From NCBI GenBank assembly GCA_023452965.1, contig JAEXUU010000572.1:1-8898 (forward strand): a stretch of 8,898 nucleotides of DNA. Direction: 5' to 3'. Under the pieces are notes generated by a model. It had not been told where the DNA came from. It searched no databases and saw nothing but the letters and a program-made list of their open reading frames with translations. The DNA is from Pseudomonadota bacterium (lineage in GTDB: Bacteria; Pseudomonadota; Alphaproteobacteria; Rhizobiales; Beijerinckiaceae). Positions 1 through 8,047 of the stretch are shown one piece after another. A program made the position numbers and the translations under genes. Numbering within the stretch: the stretch's first letter is position 1; each line of letters opens with the position of its first letter.

Positions 1-1531
1 GGCCCGAGAGCGGCAGGTTCGACCAGGTCGTGTCGGCGGTGACGTGCATCATGGCGAGCATGCCGTCGCCGCGACGTTCGCCGGTGACGACGGGCGTGCC
101 GTCCTCCAGCGCCGCCCAGGTCTTGCGAGCGAGATCGGGCTCGGGTTCGGCCAGGATCTGGCGGCTGACCCTGATCTCGTCGCTGACCTGCGTGCCGAAG
201 AAGGGGCTCTCGCGGTTGAACGGGGCGAGCTTGCGCGGCGTCTCCCAGGACAGGCCGCCGCCGAGGGTGCGGCCGCCGCGGCGCAGGCGCACCGGCGTCA
301 GCTCGTCGGAAGCCGCGGCGAGGCGTGCGCCGGCGAAGCGAAGCAGCACGCCGCCACGCTCGATGAAAGCGTTGACCTTGTCGGCGGTGTCGCGATCGAG
401 CGCGCCGATATCGGCCAGCACCAGAACGGAGAGGTTCTGGGCCAGCAATTCGCCGATCGGATCGGTCGAGCCGGCGCGCGGCTCGCGAATCTCGGCGAAG
501 GGCGAGAGCGCCCGCGAGACATAATAGGTCGGCGAGAGCAGGGGCTGGGCGGTGTCGGCGGTGGTACCGGAGCCGATGCCGACACGGCGGCGCTTGGCGC
601 GGTCGTCGAGCAAAGCGACCGCCCCGGCGCTGCGCTCGCCGACGCTCTCGAGCCGGGAGACGGCGTTGCGGACCTCGATCGGCAGCGTCAGCCTGGCCGT
701 GGTCTGCAATTCGGTGATGCCGAAGACGAAGGGCGCGTCGCCGAGCGGCAGGCCCTTGAGGTCGAGCGCCCTGACCTGGCCACTGGCGGCGGCATTCACG
801 CTCGGACGCAGCACCTTGACGGTGAGCGCGCCGGCGAGGTTCTCCGGCGCTGTCAGAGCGAGCTGATCGGCCGGGCCGGTATGGATCGACAGGCGCCCCG
901 CCGACGCTTCCTGCCGCATCCTTGCGAGGAAGTCGTCATCGCCGCCGAGCCCGAGCCCGTCGGCGATCCAGACGGTTTCGGCCTGCGGCTGGGCGCGCCA
1001 GAAGGCTTCGAGCCGCTGGAGATGGGCGCTGCGATCGGGCGCGTGCGGCTGCAGCGAGAACGCACGCAGGCGCTCGACTGCGGCGCGCGGCTCGGACAGC
1101 GCGATCTCTGCCGGAGCTTCGGCGAGGCCGACCAGGGCGACGGCGCGACCATCGCGGGCCGCGGCGGCGACCCGGTTCTCGGCAATGGCGAGCCGCTCGG
1201 TCCAGTCGGTGGCGGCGCCGAAGCCGTTGTCGATCACCAGCAGCAGCGGGCCGCGCAGGGCGGCGGCGTCGCGCACCGGGTTCCAGACGGGGCCGGCGAC
1301 GGCGAGGATGGCGAGCGCCGCCACCGCCATGCGCAGCGCCAGCAGCCACCAGGGCGTATGGGCCGGCATTTCGCGCTTGGCGACGAGGTCGCGCATGATC
1401 TTCAGCGGCGGGAAATCGATCCGCCGCGGCCGGGGCGGCGTGACCCGCAGGATCAGCCAGAGCGCGGGCAGCAAAGCGAGCGCGATCAGGGCCAGCGGGG
1501 CGGAAAAGGCGATCGGCAGGGATGACAGCAT
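1..1531 (-). CDS. BatA/DUF4159 domain membrane protein, partial (C-terminus off the left edge)
   Basis: The frame is open from the ATG at 1531 to the window edge, giving 510 codons. Residues about 6-30 form a hydrophobic segment followed by PPRPRRIDFPPLKIMRDL, the pattern of the BatA (aerotolerance regulator) N-terminal domain. A second membrane segment lies at about 61-83. A vWA-like domain follows, but its MIDAS position reads DNGFG (101-105) instead of DxSxS, so metal binding there is doubtful. Around 360-400 a strand-rich segment (SVLVLADIG, then FIERGGVLLRFAG) looks like the glutamine-amidotransferase-like fold usual in these proteins. Family members are about 900-950 residues long and end in DUF4159, which would lie outside the window. 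The start is supported by GGGAGGG a few bases upstream; the gene begins 13 bases after the DUF58 stop. It is probably the membrane anchor of the MoxR/DUF58 envelope operon. Family assignment is firm; molecular function is unknown. Confidence 0.88.
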   Translation of the reverse strand, partial: MLSSLPIAFSAPLALIALALLPALWLILRVTPPRPRRIDFPPLKIMRDLVAKREMPAHTPWWLLALRMAVAALAILAVAGPVWNPVRDAAALRGPLLLVIDNGFGAATDWTERLAIAENRVAAAARDGRAVALVGLAEAPAEIALSEPRAAVERLRAFSLQPHAPDRSAHLQRLEAFWRAQPQAETVWIADGLGLGGDDDFLARMRQEASAGRLSIHTGPADQLALTAPENLAGALTVKVLRPSVNAAASGQVRALDLKGLPLGDAPFVFGITELQTTARLTLPIEVRNAVSRLESVGERSAGAVALLDDRAKRRRVGIGSGTTADTAQPLLSPTYYVSRALSPFAEIREPRAGSTDPIGELLAQNLSVLVLADIGALDRDTADKVNAFIERGGVLLRFAGARLAAASDELTPVRLRRGGRTLGGGLSWETPRKLAPFNRESPFFGTQVSDEIRVSRQILAEPEPDLARKTWAALEDGTPVVTGERRGDGMLAMMHVTADTTWSNLPLSG

Positions 1532-1544
1532 GGCTCGCCCTCCC

Positions 1545-2459
1545 TCAGCCGCCCGGGCCGCGCGAGGCGGCGATCAGGCTGGCGATGCGCAGCACGCCCT
1601 CGCTGGCTGGCCGGTCGGTGCGGTGCAGGGTCAGGGTCCAGCCGGCGTGACGGCAGGCCTCTCGGATGGCGTCGCGATGCGCCTGCAGGCGCTGGCGATA
1701 CTCCTCGCCCCAGGCGCCGGCATCGCCGACGCGCAGCGACAGCCCGTCCTCGAGATCGAACAGTTCGGCCTGGCCGGAGAAGGGGAAGGTCTCCTCGATC
1801 GGATCGACGATCAGGAGGAGGTGGCCCTTGGCGCCGCTGCTCGCCATGGTGGCGATGCGCCTGGCAAGGCCCTCGGCCGGCGTGAGCGCGTCGGTGATCA
1901 GGATGGCTTCGGCGAGGCGCGGCAGCGGCTGGTCCGGCGGCAGGTCGGCATCGCCGCCATGCCTGTCGGCGAGGATCGCCTGCGCCAGGGATTCGACGAT
2001 GCGGCGCGAGGCCAGCGCCCGGGTCAGCCCCATATGGCCGACGCGCTCGCCGCCCTCGACCAGCGCCTCGGCCAGGGCGAAGCCGGCGACGAGGGCGCGG
2101 TCGACCTTGCTGGCCAGCGCCAGCGACGAGGAGAAACCCATCGAAGCCGAGCGGTCGATCCACAGCCAGATCGCGTGCGAGGCCTCCCATTCGCGCTCAC
2201 GCACGAAGAGATGGCCGTCGCGGGCGGAGCGGCGCCAATCGATGCGCGAGGCGGATTCGCCGGCGACCAGCGGCCGGTATTGCCAGAAAGTCTCGCCCGG
2301 GCCGGAGCGGCGGCGACCATGGATGCCGTGCACGCTGGCCGAGACCCGGCGCGCCTCGAGGACCAGCCGCGGCAAGCGGGCGGCGAGATCGAGCGAAGCC
2401 TTGAGGACCGGCTGGGCCGGCTGGCGTTCGGCCGGTCCGAGGACGCGCGTGCGCAGCAT
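1545..2459 (-). CDS. DUF58 (vWA-like) protein, MoxR partner
   Basis: This 304-residue protein carries the DUF58 signature at about 54-91: [12 protein letters not shown], then [10 protein letters not shown], then the REREWE segment. It is followed by a vWA-type core with an intact MIDAS motif, DRSAS, at 102-106. No membrane span is evident, so it is probably cytosolic or peripheral. DUF58 proteins are nearly always encoded beside a MoxR ATPase and are thought to be its adaptors or substrates. I chose the ATG at 2459: it has GAGGGAAA upstream and lies 10 bases past the MoxR stop. The longer frame from 2522 would add 21 residues overlapping the end of moxR and has no family-like sequence there. 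Spacing to both neighbours indicates one operon. Identity is firm; the exact biochemical role is not known. Confidence 0.93.
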   Translation of the reverse strand: MLRTRVLGPAERQPAQPVLKASLDLAARLPRLVLEARRVSASVHGIHGRRRSGPGETFWQYRPLVAGESASRIDWRRSARDGHLFVREREWEASHAIWLWIDRSASMGFSSSLALASKVDRALVAGFALAEALVEGGERVGHMGLTRALASRRIVESLAQAILADRHGGDADLPPDQPLPRLAEAILITDALTPAEGLARRIATMASSGAKGHLLLIVDPIEETFPFSGQAELFDLEDGLSLRVGDAGAWGEEYRQRLQAHRDAIREACRHAGWTLTLHRTDRPASEGVLRIASLIAASRGPGG

Positions 2460-2469
2460 CAGCTTTCCC

Positions 2470-3498
<1,029 letters not shown>

Positions 3499-3682
3499 GG
3501 CGATCTCCTTCAGCCTCGCCGCGGCGCGGCCATGACCTGTAATCCGGAACTGTGGCCCCGGGGAGGGACCGGCTCAAGGGGCCTGTGCGTGCCGGTGCAC
3601 AACACTGCGCTTCACGATTATGTAGAGTTCAAGGCGAGAAAGCGATGCAACCGGCATGCCGCAGGCAGGAAACAGGTCACAG
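3499..3682. promoter_or_regulatory. Divergent promoter region, moxR operon / DUF1285 operon
   Basis: This 184-base gap must hold the promoters of both flanking operons. The only AT-rich patch in it is about 3601-3635. On the minus strand that patch contains CATAAT (plus-strand 3617-3622), five of six matches to a -10 box, which would start a leader of about 110 bases for the moxR operon. No good -35 stands at 16-18 bases; TTGCAT lies 23 bases upstream. For the plus strand I find no convincing -35/-10 pair. The region is inferred from gene orientation; the box is weak. Confidence 0.4.
3505..3510 (-). promoter_or_regulatory. Ribosome binding site of the moxR-like gene
   Basis: The minus strand reads AAGGAG here, six bases upstream of the ATG at 3498. 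It is a near-ideal Shine-Dalgarno sequence and fixes the start. Confidence 0.75.
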
Positions 3683-4264
3683 ATGAGTGAGACGGGAAGC
3701 GCCATGGACCGGCTGCTCGGCGCGTTGGGTAACGGTAAAACGCGCGGCCTGCCGCCGGTAGAGCGCTGGAATCCGCCTTTTTGCGGCGATCTCGACATGC
3801 GCATCGCCAGCGACGGCACCTGGTTTTATCTGGGCACGCCGATCGGCCGTCCGGCTCTGGTCAAGCTCTTCTCCTCGGTGCTGTGGCGCGAGGGAGGCGA
3901 TTACTTTCTCGTGACCCCGGTCGAAAAGGTCGGGATCAAGGTCGAGGATGCGCCGTTCCAGGCGGTCGAGATGGCGGTGTCAGGGGAGGGCGACGGGCGC
4001 AGCATCGCCTTCCGTACGCAGGTCGACGAGGTCGTGAATGTCGATGGCGAGCATCCGATTCGGTTCGAGCGCTCAAGCAGTGATGGGGTGAAGCCCTATG
4101 TGCATGTCCGTCGTGATCTCTGGGCGCGGGTGACGCGGGCGCTGACCTACGACCTGCTGGCTCTTGGGGAAGTCCGCGAGGTCGACGGCGCCCGCCAGTT
4201 CGGCGTCGCGGTCGCGGGGGCATTCCATGTCGTCGCGCCGGCGAGCGAGATCGAGGGGCTGTGA
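3683..4264 (+). CDS. DUF1285 family protein
   Basis: The 193-residue product matches the DUF1285 family over its whole length. Typical elements are [18 protein letters not shown] (24-41), [20 protein letters not shown] (44-63), [17 protein letters not shown] (76-92) and a C-terminal block around [17 protein letters not shown] (143-159). There is no signal peptide or membrane span, so it is probably cytosolic. The family has solved folds but no assigned reaction. Three in-frame ATGs exist at 3656, 3683 and 3704. I prefer 3683 (MSETGSAMD) because AGGAAACAGG lies upstream, though the spacing is imperfect; 3704, with GGGAAG close by, is also possible. Its stop overlaps the start of the CoA pyrophosphatase gene by one base, so the two are probably translationally coupled. 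Confidence 0.9.
   Translation: MSETGSAMDRLLGALGNGKTRGLPPVERWNPPFCGDLDMRIASDGTWFYLGTPIGRPALVKLFSSVLWREGGDYFLVTPVEKVGIKVEDAPFQAVEMAVSGEGDGRSIAFRTQVDEVVNVDGEHPIRFERSSSDGVKPYVHVRRDLWARVTRALTYDLLALGEVREVDGARQFGVAVAGAFHVVAPASEIEGL
4253..4258 (+). promoter_or_regulatory. Ribosome binding site inside the DUF1285 gene
   Basis: GAGGGG lies within the last codons of the DUF1285 gene, five bases before the ATG of the CoA pyrophosphatase. With the TGATG stop-start overlap it supports coupled translation. Confidence 0.6.
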
Positions 4265-4941
4265 TGCCGGTTTCCGGACGTTTGCTGCGGCAGGGGCGGG
4301 ATTGGGATTTCTCCGACATCGCCGATGTGCTGGCAGGAAGGCTGCGCGCCGTGCCTCCGGCTTTCGGCGACCTGATCGCCCGGCCGCGTGGCGACCACGA
4401 CCTGCAGGAGGAGCGGGGCGAGACCCCCGACGAGGCCGCGGCGATGGGGGCGGCCGTGCTGATCCCGATCGTGCTGCACCCGGGCGAGCCGACCGTGCTG
4501 CTGACGCAGCGGGCGACCGCGCTGCGTAACCATTCCGGGCAGGTCGCCTTCCCCGGCGGGCGGGTGGACGCGGTCGACGGCTCGCCGCTGATCGCGGCAC
4601 TGCGCGAGGCGGAGGAGGAGATCGGGCTGGCGCGCGACAAGGTGCGGACCGTCGGCTATCTCGACGCCTATCTGACCGGAACCGGCTATCGCGTCGTGCC
4701 GGTGGTCGGGCTGGTCGAGCCGCCGCTCGCACTGACGATCAATCCGCATGAGGTCGACGAGGCCTTCGAGACCCCGCTGTCCTTCCTGATGGATCCGGCC
4801 AACCACCAGCGCCATGCCCGGGAATGGAAGGGGCGACATCGCACCTACTATGCGATGCCGCATGACGGTCACTATATCTGGGGTGCAACGGCCGGGATGA
4901 TCCGCAATCTTTACGAGCGCCTGGCCACCGGAGAGTTCTGA
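4264..4941 (+). CDS. NUDIX hydrolase, CoA pyrophosphatase type (NudL-like)
   Basis: The 225-residue protein has the CoA-pyrophosphatase (UPF0035) signature LLTQRATALR followed by GQVAFPGG (79-99), running into a Nudix box that ends in REAEEEIGL (114-122). The paired glutamates are the expected divalent-metal ligands. Members hydrolyse CoA and its derivatives, including oxidised or acyl-CoA, to 3',5'-ADP and 4'-phosphopantetheine, and so limit the CoA pool. The spacing inside the Nudix box (GGRVDAVDG before the REAEEE block) is the longer form usual in NudL proteins. The ATG at 4264 forms a TGATG overlap with the DUF1285 stop and has GAGGGG (4253-4258) five bases upstream. A GTG at 4261 directly before it could also be used, with no functional difference. 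Confidence 0.93.
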   Translation: MPVSGRLLRQGRDWDFSDIADVLAGRLRAVPPAFGDLIARPRGDHDLQEERGETPDEAAAMGAAVLIPIVLHPGEPTVLLTQRATALRNHSGQVAFPGGRVDAVDGSPLIAALREAEEEIGLARDKVRTVGYLDAYLTGTGYRVVPVVGLVEPPLALTINPHEVDEAFETPLSFLMDPANHQRHAREWKGRHRTYYAMPHDGHYIWGATAGMIRNLYERLATGEF

Positions 4942-5011
4942 AGCACATGATGTCGTTCGAAGACCGGAAGTCAGCGTTCGGCGTCATGCTCGCTGGAATA
5001 GGTCACGCCTG

Positions 5012-5278
5012 ATGCTGCGCACGCTGATCGAGGAGTTCCTGCTCTTCGTCCTGCCCTTCTGCCTGTTCGCGGGCTACCTCGTGATCCGGCGGCGCAATCC
5101 TTTCGATGTCGAGCACTGGAGCGGCCATCTTTTCTGGCTTTCGGTGGTCGGGCTCGTCCTCGGCATCTCCGCCTTCATCTATGCCGGCATCGTCGCCCCG
5201 CGGCACACCGGCGCCTTCGTGCCGCCGCATGTCGAGGGTGGCCAGCTGGTGCCGGGCCAGTTCAATGACAAGCCCTGA
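5012..5278 (+). CDS. Small two-helix membrane protein, DUF6111 family
   Basis: The 88-residue product has two clear membrane segments, at about 6-25 (LLFVLPFCLFAGYLVI) and 41-62 (LFWLSVVGLVLGISAFIYAG). They are joined by a positively charged loop (IRRRNPFDVEHW), and the protein ends in a polar tail, APRHTGAFVPPHVEGGQLVPG. This matches small proteins annotated DUF6111 in Hyphomicrobiales, often found just before the CCA-adding enzyme. By the positive-inside rule the central loop should be cytoplasmic, with both termini outside. The start is weakly supported (ATAGGT about 7 bases upstream). The last 14 bases overlap the start of cca. I know of no experimental function. Confidence 0.8.
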   Translation: MLRTLIEEFLLFVLPFCLFAGYLVIRRRNPFDVEHWSGHLFWLSVVGLVLGISAFIYAGIVAPRHTGAFVPPHVEGGQLVPGQFNDKP

Positions 5279-6515
5279 GCAAGGCCGGCTCGCGCCGTTG
5301 CTGGCGCGGGGCGAGGTCGCGGCGCTGATGGCGGCGCTGAACCGGGACGGCGAGGAGGCACGCATCGTGGGCGGCGCCGTCCGCAATGCGCTGCTCGGCG
5401 AAGACGTGGCGGATATCGATGTCGCGACGACCGCGCTGCCGGAGGAAACGGTGCGGCGGGCGAAGGCTGCCGGCTTCAAGCCCGTACCGACCGGGATCGA
5501 GCATGGGACGATCACCGTCGTGGTCGCCGGCATGCCTTTCGAGGTCACGACGCTGCGCCGCGATGTGGAGACCGACGGTCGCCACGCCGTCGTCGCCTTC
5601 GGCCGCGATTTCCGGGAGGACGCGCTGCGGCGGGACTTCACGATCAATGCGCTCGGGCTCGATGCCGACGGGGCGCTGCACGACTATGCCGGGGGGGTGG
5701 GCGATCTGGCGGCGCGCCGGGTCCGCTTCATCGGGCAGGCGCGCGAGCGCATCGCCGAGGACTACCTGCGCATACTGCGCTTCTTCCGCTTCCATGCCCG
5801 CTATGGCGCGGGCGAGCCGGACAAGGCGGCGCTCGAAGCCTGCACCGAGGGGCGGGCCGGGCTCGAAGGCTTGTCGCGCGAGCGGGTGCGGGCGGAACTG
5901 CTGAAGCTGCTCGCCGCACCGCGCGCCGCCTCGACATTGCGGGCGATGGCTGGGGCCGGGCTGCTGGTGCCGGTCATCGGCGGCGTGCCGCAGCTCTCGC
6001 GCTTCGAGGCGATAGCCGGCGACGGCGAACAGGGTGGGGATCGCGTCCATCCGGATTTCAGGCTGGCGGCCCTGGCGGTCCTGACCCGCGAGGACGCGGC
6101 GCGGCTGCGCGAAAAGCTGCGGCTGTCGAACGCCGAGTCAGGGCGGATCGAGGCGATCGCGCTGGCGCTCGAGACTGTTTCAGGGCGCGAAAGCCTGCCT
6201 GCCCTCGCCGAACTGCGCGAGACGGCGCACGGTGTCGGGACCGATGCGGTCGCCGCGGCGCTCGTGCTGCTGAACGCCACCGCGGGCGCGGCGCGGGCGG
6301 AAGAAGGGCAGACGCTCATCGCCGGGCTCGGCCAGACACCGCGCTTCCTGCCGAGCGGCAAGGATCTGCTGGCGCTCGGCGTGGCGGCGGGGCCGCTGCT
6401 CGGGCAGGTGCTGGAGCAGGCGCGGCGCGACTGGATCGCGGCCGGCTGTCCGGCCGGGCGCGACGAGCAGATGACGCTGGTCGCAAAAGCGGCCGCTATG
6501 CTGTCGCCGGCATAA
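5265..6515 (+). CDS. cca: CCA tRNA nucleotidyltransferase (class II)
   Basis: The 416-residue protein adds or repairs the 3'-terminal CCA of tRNA using CTP and ATP. The nucleotidyltransferase head shows GGAVRN (36-41), the metal-binding DxD at D50/D52 (DIDVAT), PFEVTTLRRD (91-100), RRDFTINALGLDADG (122-136) and the neck motif ERIAEDYLRILRFFRF (161-176). The remaining part is the helical body and tail that hold the tRNA; it is less conserved, as expected. There is no HD phosphohydrolase signature. I chose the ATG at 5265 (MTSPEQG), which overlaps the DUF6111 stop by 14 bases. The open frame continues upstream to 5106, but that stretch is an out-of-frame read of the DUF6111 gene. No strong Shine-Dalgarno is seen, so translation may depend on coupling. 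Confidence 0.95.
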   Translation: MTSPEQGRLAPLLARGEVAALMAALNRDGEEARIVGGAVRNALLGEDVADIDVATTALPEETVRRAKAAGFKPVPTGIEHGTITVVVAGMPFEVTTLRRDVETDGRHAVVAFGRDFREDALRRDFTINALGLDADGALHDYAGGVGDLAARRVRFIGQARERIAEDYLRILRFFRFHARYGAGEPDKAALEACTEGRAGLEGLSRERVRAELLKLLAAPRAASTLRAMAGAGLLVPVIGGVPQLSRFEAIAGDGEQGGDRVHPDFRLAALAVLTREDAARLREKLRLSNAESGRIEAIALALETVSGRESLPALAELRETAHGVGTDAVAAALVLLNATAGAARAEEGQTLIAGLGQTPRFLPSGKDLLALGVAAGPLLGQVLEQARRDWIAAGCPAGRDEQMTLVAKAAAMLSPA

Positions 6516-6524
6516 GCTTACCGG

Positions 6525-6561
6525 TCGCCCGGAGCGCCGCTGCTACGGTGCTCCGGGGCGA
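6525..6561. terminator. GC-rich hairpin between convergent cca and hemF
   Basis: TCGCCCGGAGC (6525-6535) pairs with GCTCCGGGGCGA (6550-6561) with one bulged G. Pairing extends by GCC/GGT, leaving an 8-base loop. It begins 10 bases after the cca stop and sits between two converging genes, so it could end transcription from both sides. Neither side has a T-run, so it may instead be an RNA 3'-end stabiliser or act together with Rho. Confidence 0.5.
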
Positions 6562-6579
6562 TAACGGGCCTCAGCGGCG

Positions 6580-6595
6580 GGCCGTGATTACGGCC
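6580..6595. repeat. Short inverted repeat at the hemF stop codon
   Basis: GGCCGT (6580-6585) and ACGGCC (6590-6595) form a perfect 6-base stem with a GATT loop that covers the hemF stop codon. It could support the stronger hairpin at 6525-6561, but it may be chance in such GC-rich DNA. Confidence 0.3.
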
Positions 6596-7511
6596 ACCGC
6601 ACCGTCGGCGGCAGCGAGGACAGGATCGAATCGACATTGCCGCCGGTACGCAGGCCGAAGATCGTGCCGCGGTCGTAGAGCAGGTTGAACTCGACATAGC
6701 GGCCGCGGCGGACCTGCTGCTCGTGCCGGTCGGCCTCGGTCCAGGGCGTGCCGAGATTGGCGCGCATGATCCTCGGGTAGATGTCGAGGAAGGCCTCGCC
6801 CACGGCGCGGGTGAAGGCGAGATCGGCCTCCGGCTCGCCGCTCCAGACATAATCGTAGAAGATGCCGCCGATGCCGCGCGGCTCGCCCCGATGCTTCAGG
6901 AAGAAATACTCGTCGCACCAGGCCTTGAAGCGGGCATAGTCGGCGACGCCGGCATGGGCCTCGCAAGGCGTCCGCATCGCGGCGTGGAAGGCCTGCGCAT
7001 CGGGGTCGTCCTGCTCGCGGCGCCGCACCAGCACCGGCGTCAGGTCGGCGCCGCCGCCGAACCAGGGCTTGGTCGTCACGACGAAGCGGGTGTTCATGTG
7101 AACGGTCGGTGCGTGCGGATTCCAGGGATGGGCGATCAGCGAGATGCCGGTGGCGTGAAAGCGCGGATCCTCGGCCGAGCCCGGAATCTGGCCGGCGAAT
7201 TCCGGCGCGAAGGTGCCATGCACGGTCGAGACATGGACGCCGACCTTCTCGAAGACGCGCCCGCTCATCAGCGACATCACGCCGCCACCGCCAGGCGCGC
7301 CGTCATGGTTGCGGCGCTGCCAGGGTGTGCGGACGAAGCGGCCGGGCGTCGAGCTCTCGGGCGGGTAGGGGCCCGCCGCCTCGTCCTCGATCGCCTCGAA
7401 GGCGGCGCAGATGCGGTCGCGCAGGCTCTCGAACCAGGCGGCGGCGCGCGGCTTCAGCGCCTCCACGGCGGCGGGGTCGAAGCTCGGGCTCGCAGTCTCT
7501 TGCTGTTGCAT
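6588..7511 (-). CDS. hemF: Oxygen-dependent coproporphyrinogen III oxidase
   Basis: The 307-residue enzyme uses O2 to decarboxylate two propionates of coproporphyrinogen III, giving protoporphyrinogen IX in heme synthesis; it is cytosolic and normally dimeric. The family signature is present at 196-220: KAWCDEYF, then [13 protein letters not shown], then IFYD, with Y where many members have F. Other family blocks are [13 protein letters not shown] (87-99), [20 protein letters not shown] (123-142), [12 protein letters not shown] (148-159) and the C-terminal [20 protein letters not shown] (268-287). Length is normal. The ATG at 7511 lies 20 bases after the trmL stop, with only a weak purine-rich site (GAGAAAG) upstream. 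Adjacency to trmL is common in Hyphomicrobiales. It depends on oxygen, so the host lives at least partly aerobically. Confidence 0.96.
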   Translation of the reverse strand: MQQQETASPSFDPAAVEALKPRAAAWFESLRDRICAAFEAIEDEAAGPYPPESSTPGRFVRTPWQRRNHDGAPGGGGVMSLMSGRVFEKVGVHVSTVHGTFAPEFAGQIPGSAEDPRFHATGISLIAHPWNPHAPTVHMNTRFVVTTKPWFGGGADLTPVLVRRREQDDPDAQAFHAAMRTPCEAHAGVADYARFKAWCDEYFFLKHRGEPRGIGGIFYDYVWSGEPEADLAFTRAVGEAFLDIYPRIMRANLGTPWTEADRHEQQVRRGRYVEFNLLYDRGTIFGLRTGGNVDSILSSLPPTVRWP

Positions 7512-7531
7512 GTCTTTCTCGTTCGAATGCG

Positions 7532-8002
7532 TCAGGCGGCCGGGGCTGGATAGCCGCCAAGCTGCCGCAAGGCCTCGCCAACTACCAGCGCGGCGGCGAT
7601 GGCGACATTGAGCGAACGCAAGGCCGGGCGCATCGGCACATGCACGCTGGCGTCTGCCGCTGCCGCAACCTCGGAGGGCACGCCAGCCGATTCGCGCCCG
7701 ACCAGCACGATGTCGCCGGGCCGGAAGGCGAATGCGGTATGGGCGACGGCGCCGTCCGTTTCGGCCAGGACCAGGCGGTGACCGGCGTCGCGGCGCCAGC
7801 TCTCGAAGGCGCCGAAGGAAATATGCCGCGTGATCGCGGCGCGTTCGAGATAATCCATGCCCGAGCGACGGAAATTGCGGTCGGACACGTCGAAGGAGGC
7901 CGGCTCGACGATGTCGACGGCGACACCGAGGCAGGCCGCCATGCGGATCATCGTGCCGGCGTTCTGCGGAATGTCGGGCTGGTAGAGGGCGAGGCGCAGC
8001 AT
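7532..8002 (-). CDS. trmL: tRNA (cytidine/uridine(34)-2'-O)-methyltransferase (SPOUT)
   Basis: The 156-residue protein has the length and layout of TrmL, which uses S-adenosylmethionine to methylate the ribose of the wobble base in certain leucine tRNAs. The three SPOUT motifs are visible: [10 protein letters not shown] (11-20), the knot strand VGRESAGVP (101-109), and [20 protein letters not shown] (122-141) with N132. The last two form the trefoil-knot cofactor site. TrmL is the minimal SPOUT enzyme, lacking an extra RNA-binding domain, which fits this size. It lies 45 bases after the RidA-family gene and 20 bases before hemF on the same strand. No Shine-Dalgarno sequence precedes the ATG at 8002; the start is nonetheless secure from homology at residue 1. 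Confidence 0.93.
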   Translation of the reverse strand: MLRLALYQPDIPQNAGTMIRMAACLGVAVDIVEPASFDVSDRNFRRSGMDYLERAAITRHISFGAFESWRRDAGHRLVLAETDGAVAHTAFAFRPGDIVLVGRESAGVPSEVAAAADASVHVPMRPALRSLNVAIAAALVVGEALRQLGGYPAPAA

Positions 8003-8008
8003 GGGCGC

Positions 8009-8037
8009 GTCATCTGCGCTGCGCCTGCCGGCGTCAA
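8009..8037 (-). promoter_or_regulatory. Possible trmL promoter (weak)
   Basis: The minus strand reads TTGACG (plus-strand 8032-8037), a 17-base spacer and GATGAC (8009-8014). The -35 is good; the -10 matches three of six positions and lacks the final T. A start about 7 bases downstream would fall on or next to the trmL ATG, giving a leaderless message, which would fit the missing ribosome binding site. Confidence 0.25.
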
Positions 8038-8047
8038 GGCATCACGC

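Noticed and set aside
44..1525. 493-codon open frame on the plus strand
   Set aside because: It is antisense to the BatA/DUF4159 gene, whose translation shows clear family domains. The composition (rich in Arg, Gly, Ala, Gln) and lack of any recognisable domain are typical of GC-rich antisense frames.
4073..4872. Minus-strand open frames opposite DUF1285 and the NUDIX gene
   Set aside because: They lie antisense to two genes with firm family motifs and have low-complexity Arg/Pro/Ala content.
4942..5011. Possible promoter or hairpin between the NUDIX gene and DUF6111
   Set aside because: A CATGA...TCATG pair is present but the arms match poorly, and no -35/-10 pair is seen in the 70 bases.
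5106..5264. N-terminal extension of cca to 5106
   Set aside because: The stretch reads the DUF6111 gene out of frame and is rich in Ser/Pro/Arg. Family similarity begins after the ATG at 5265.
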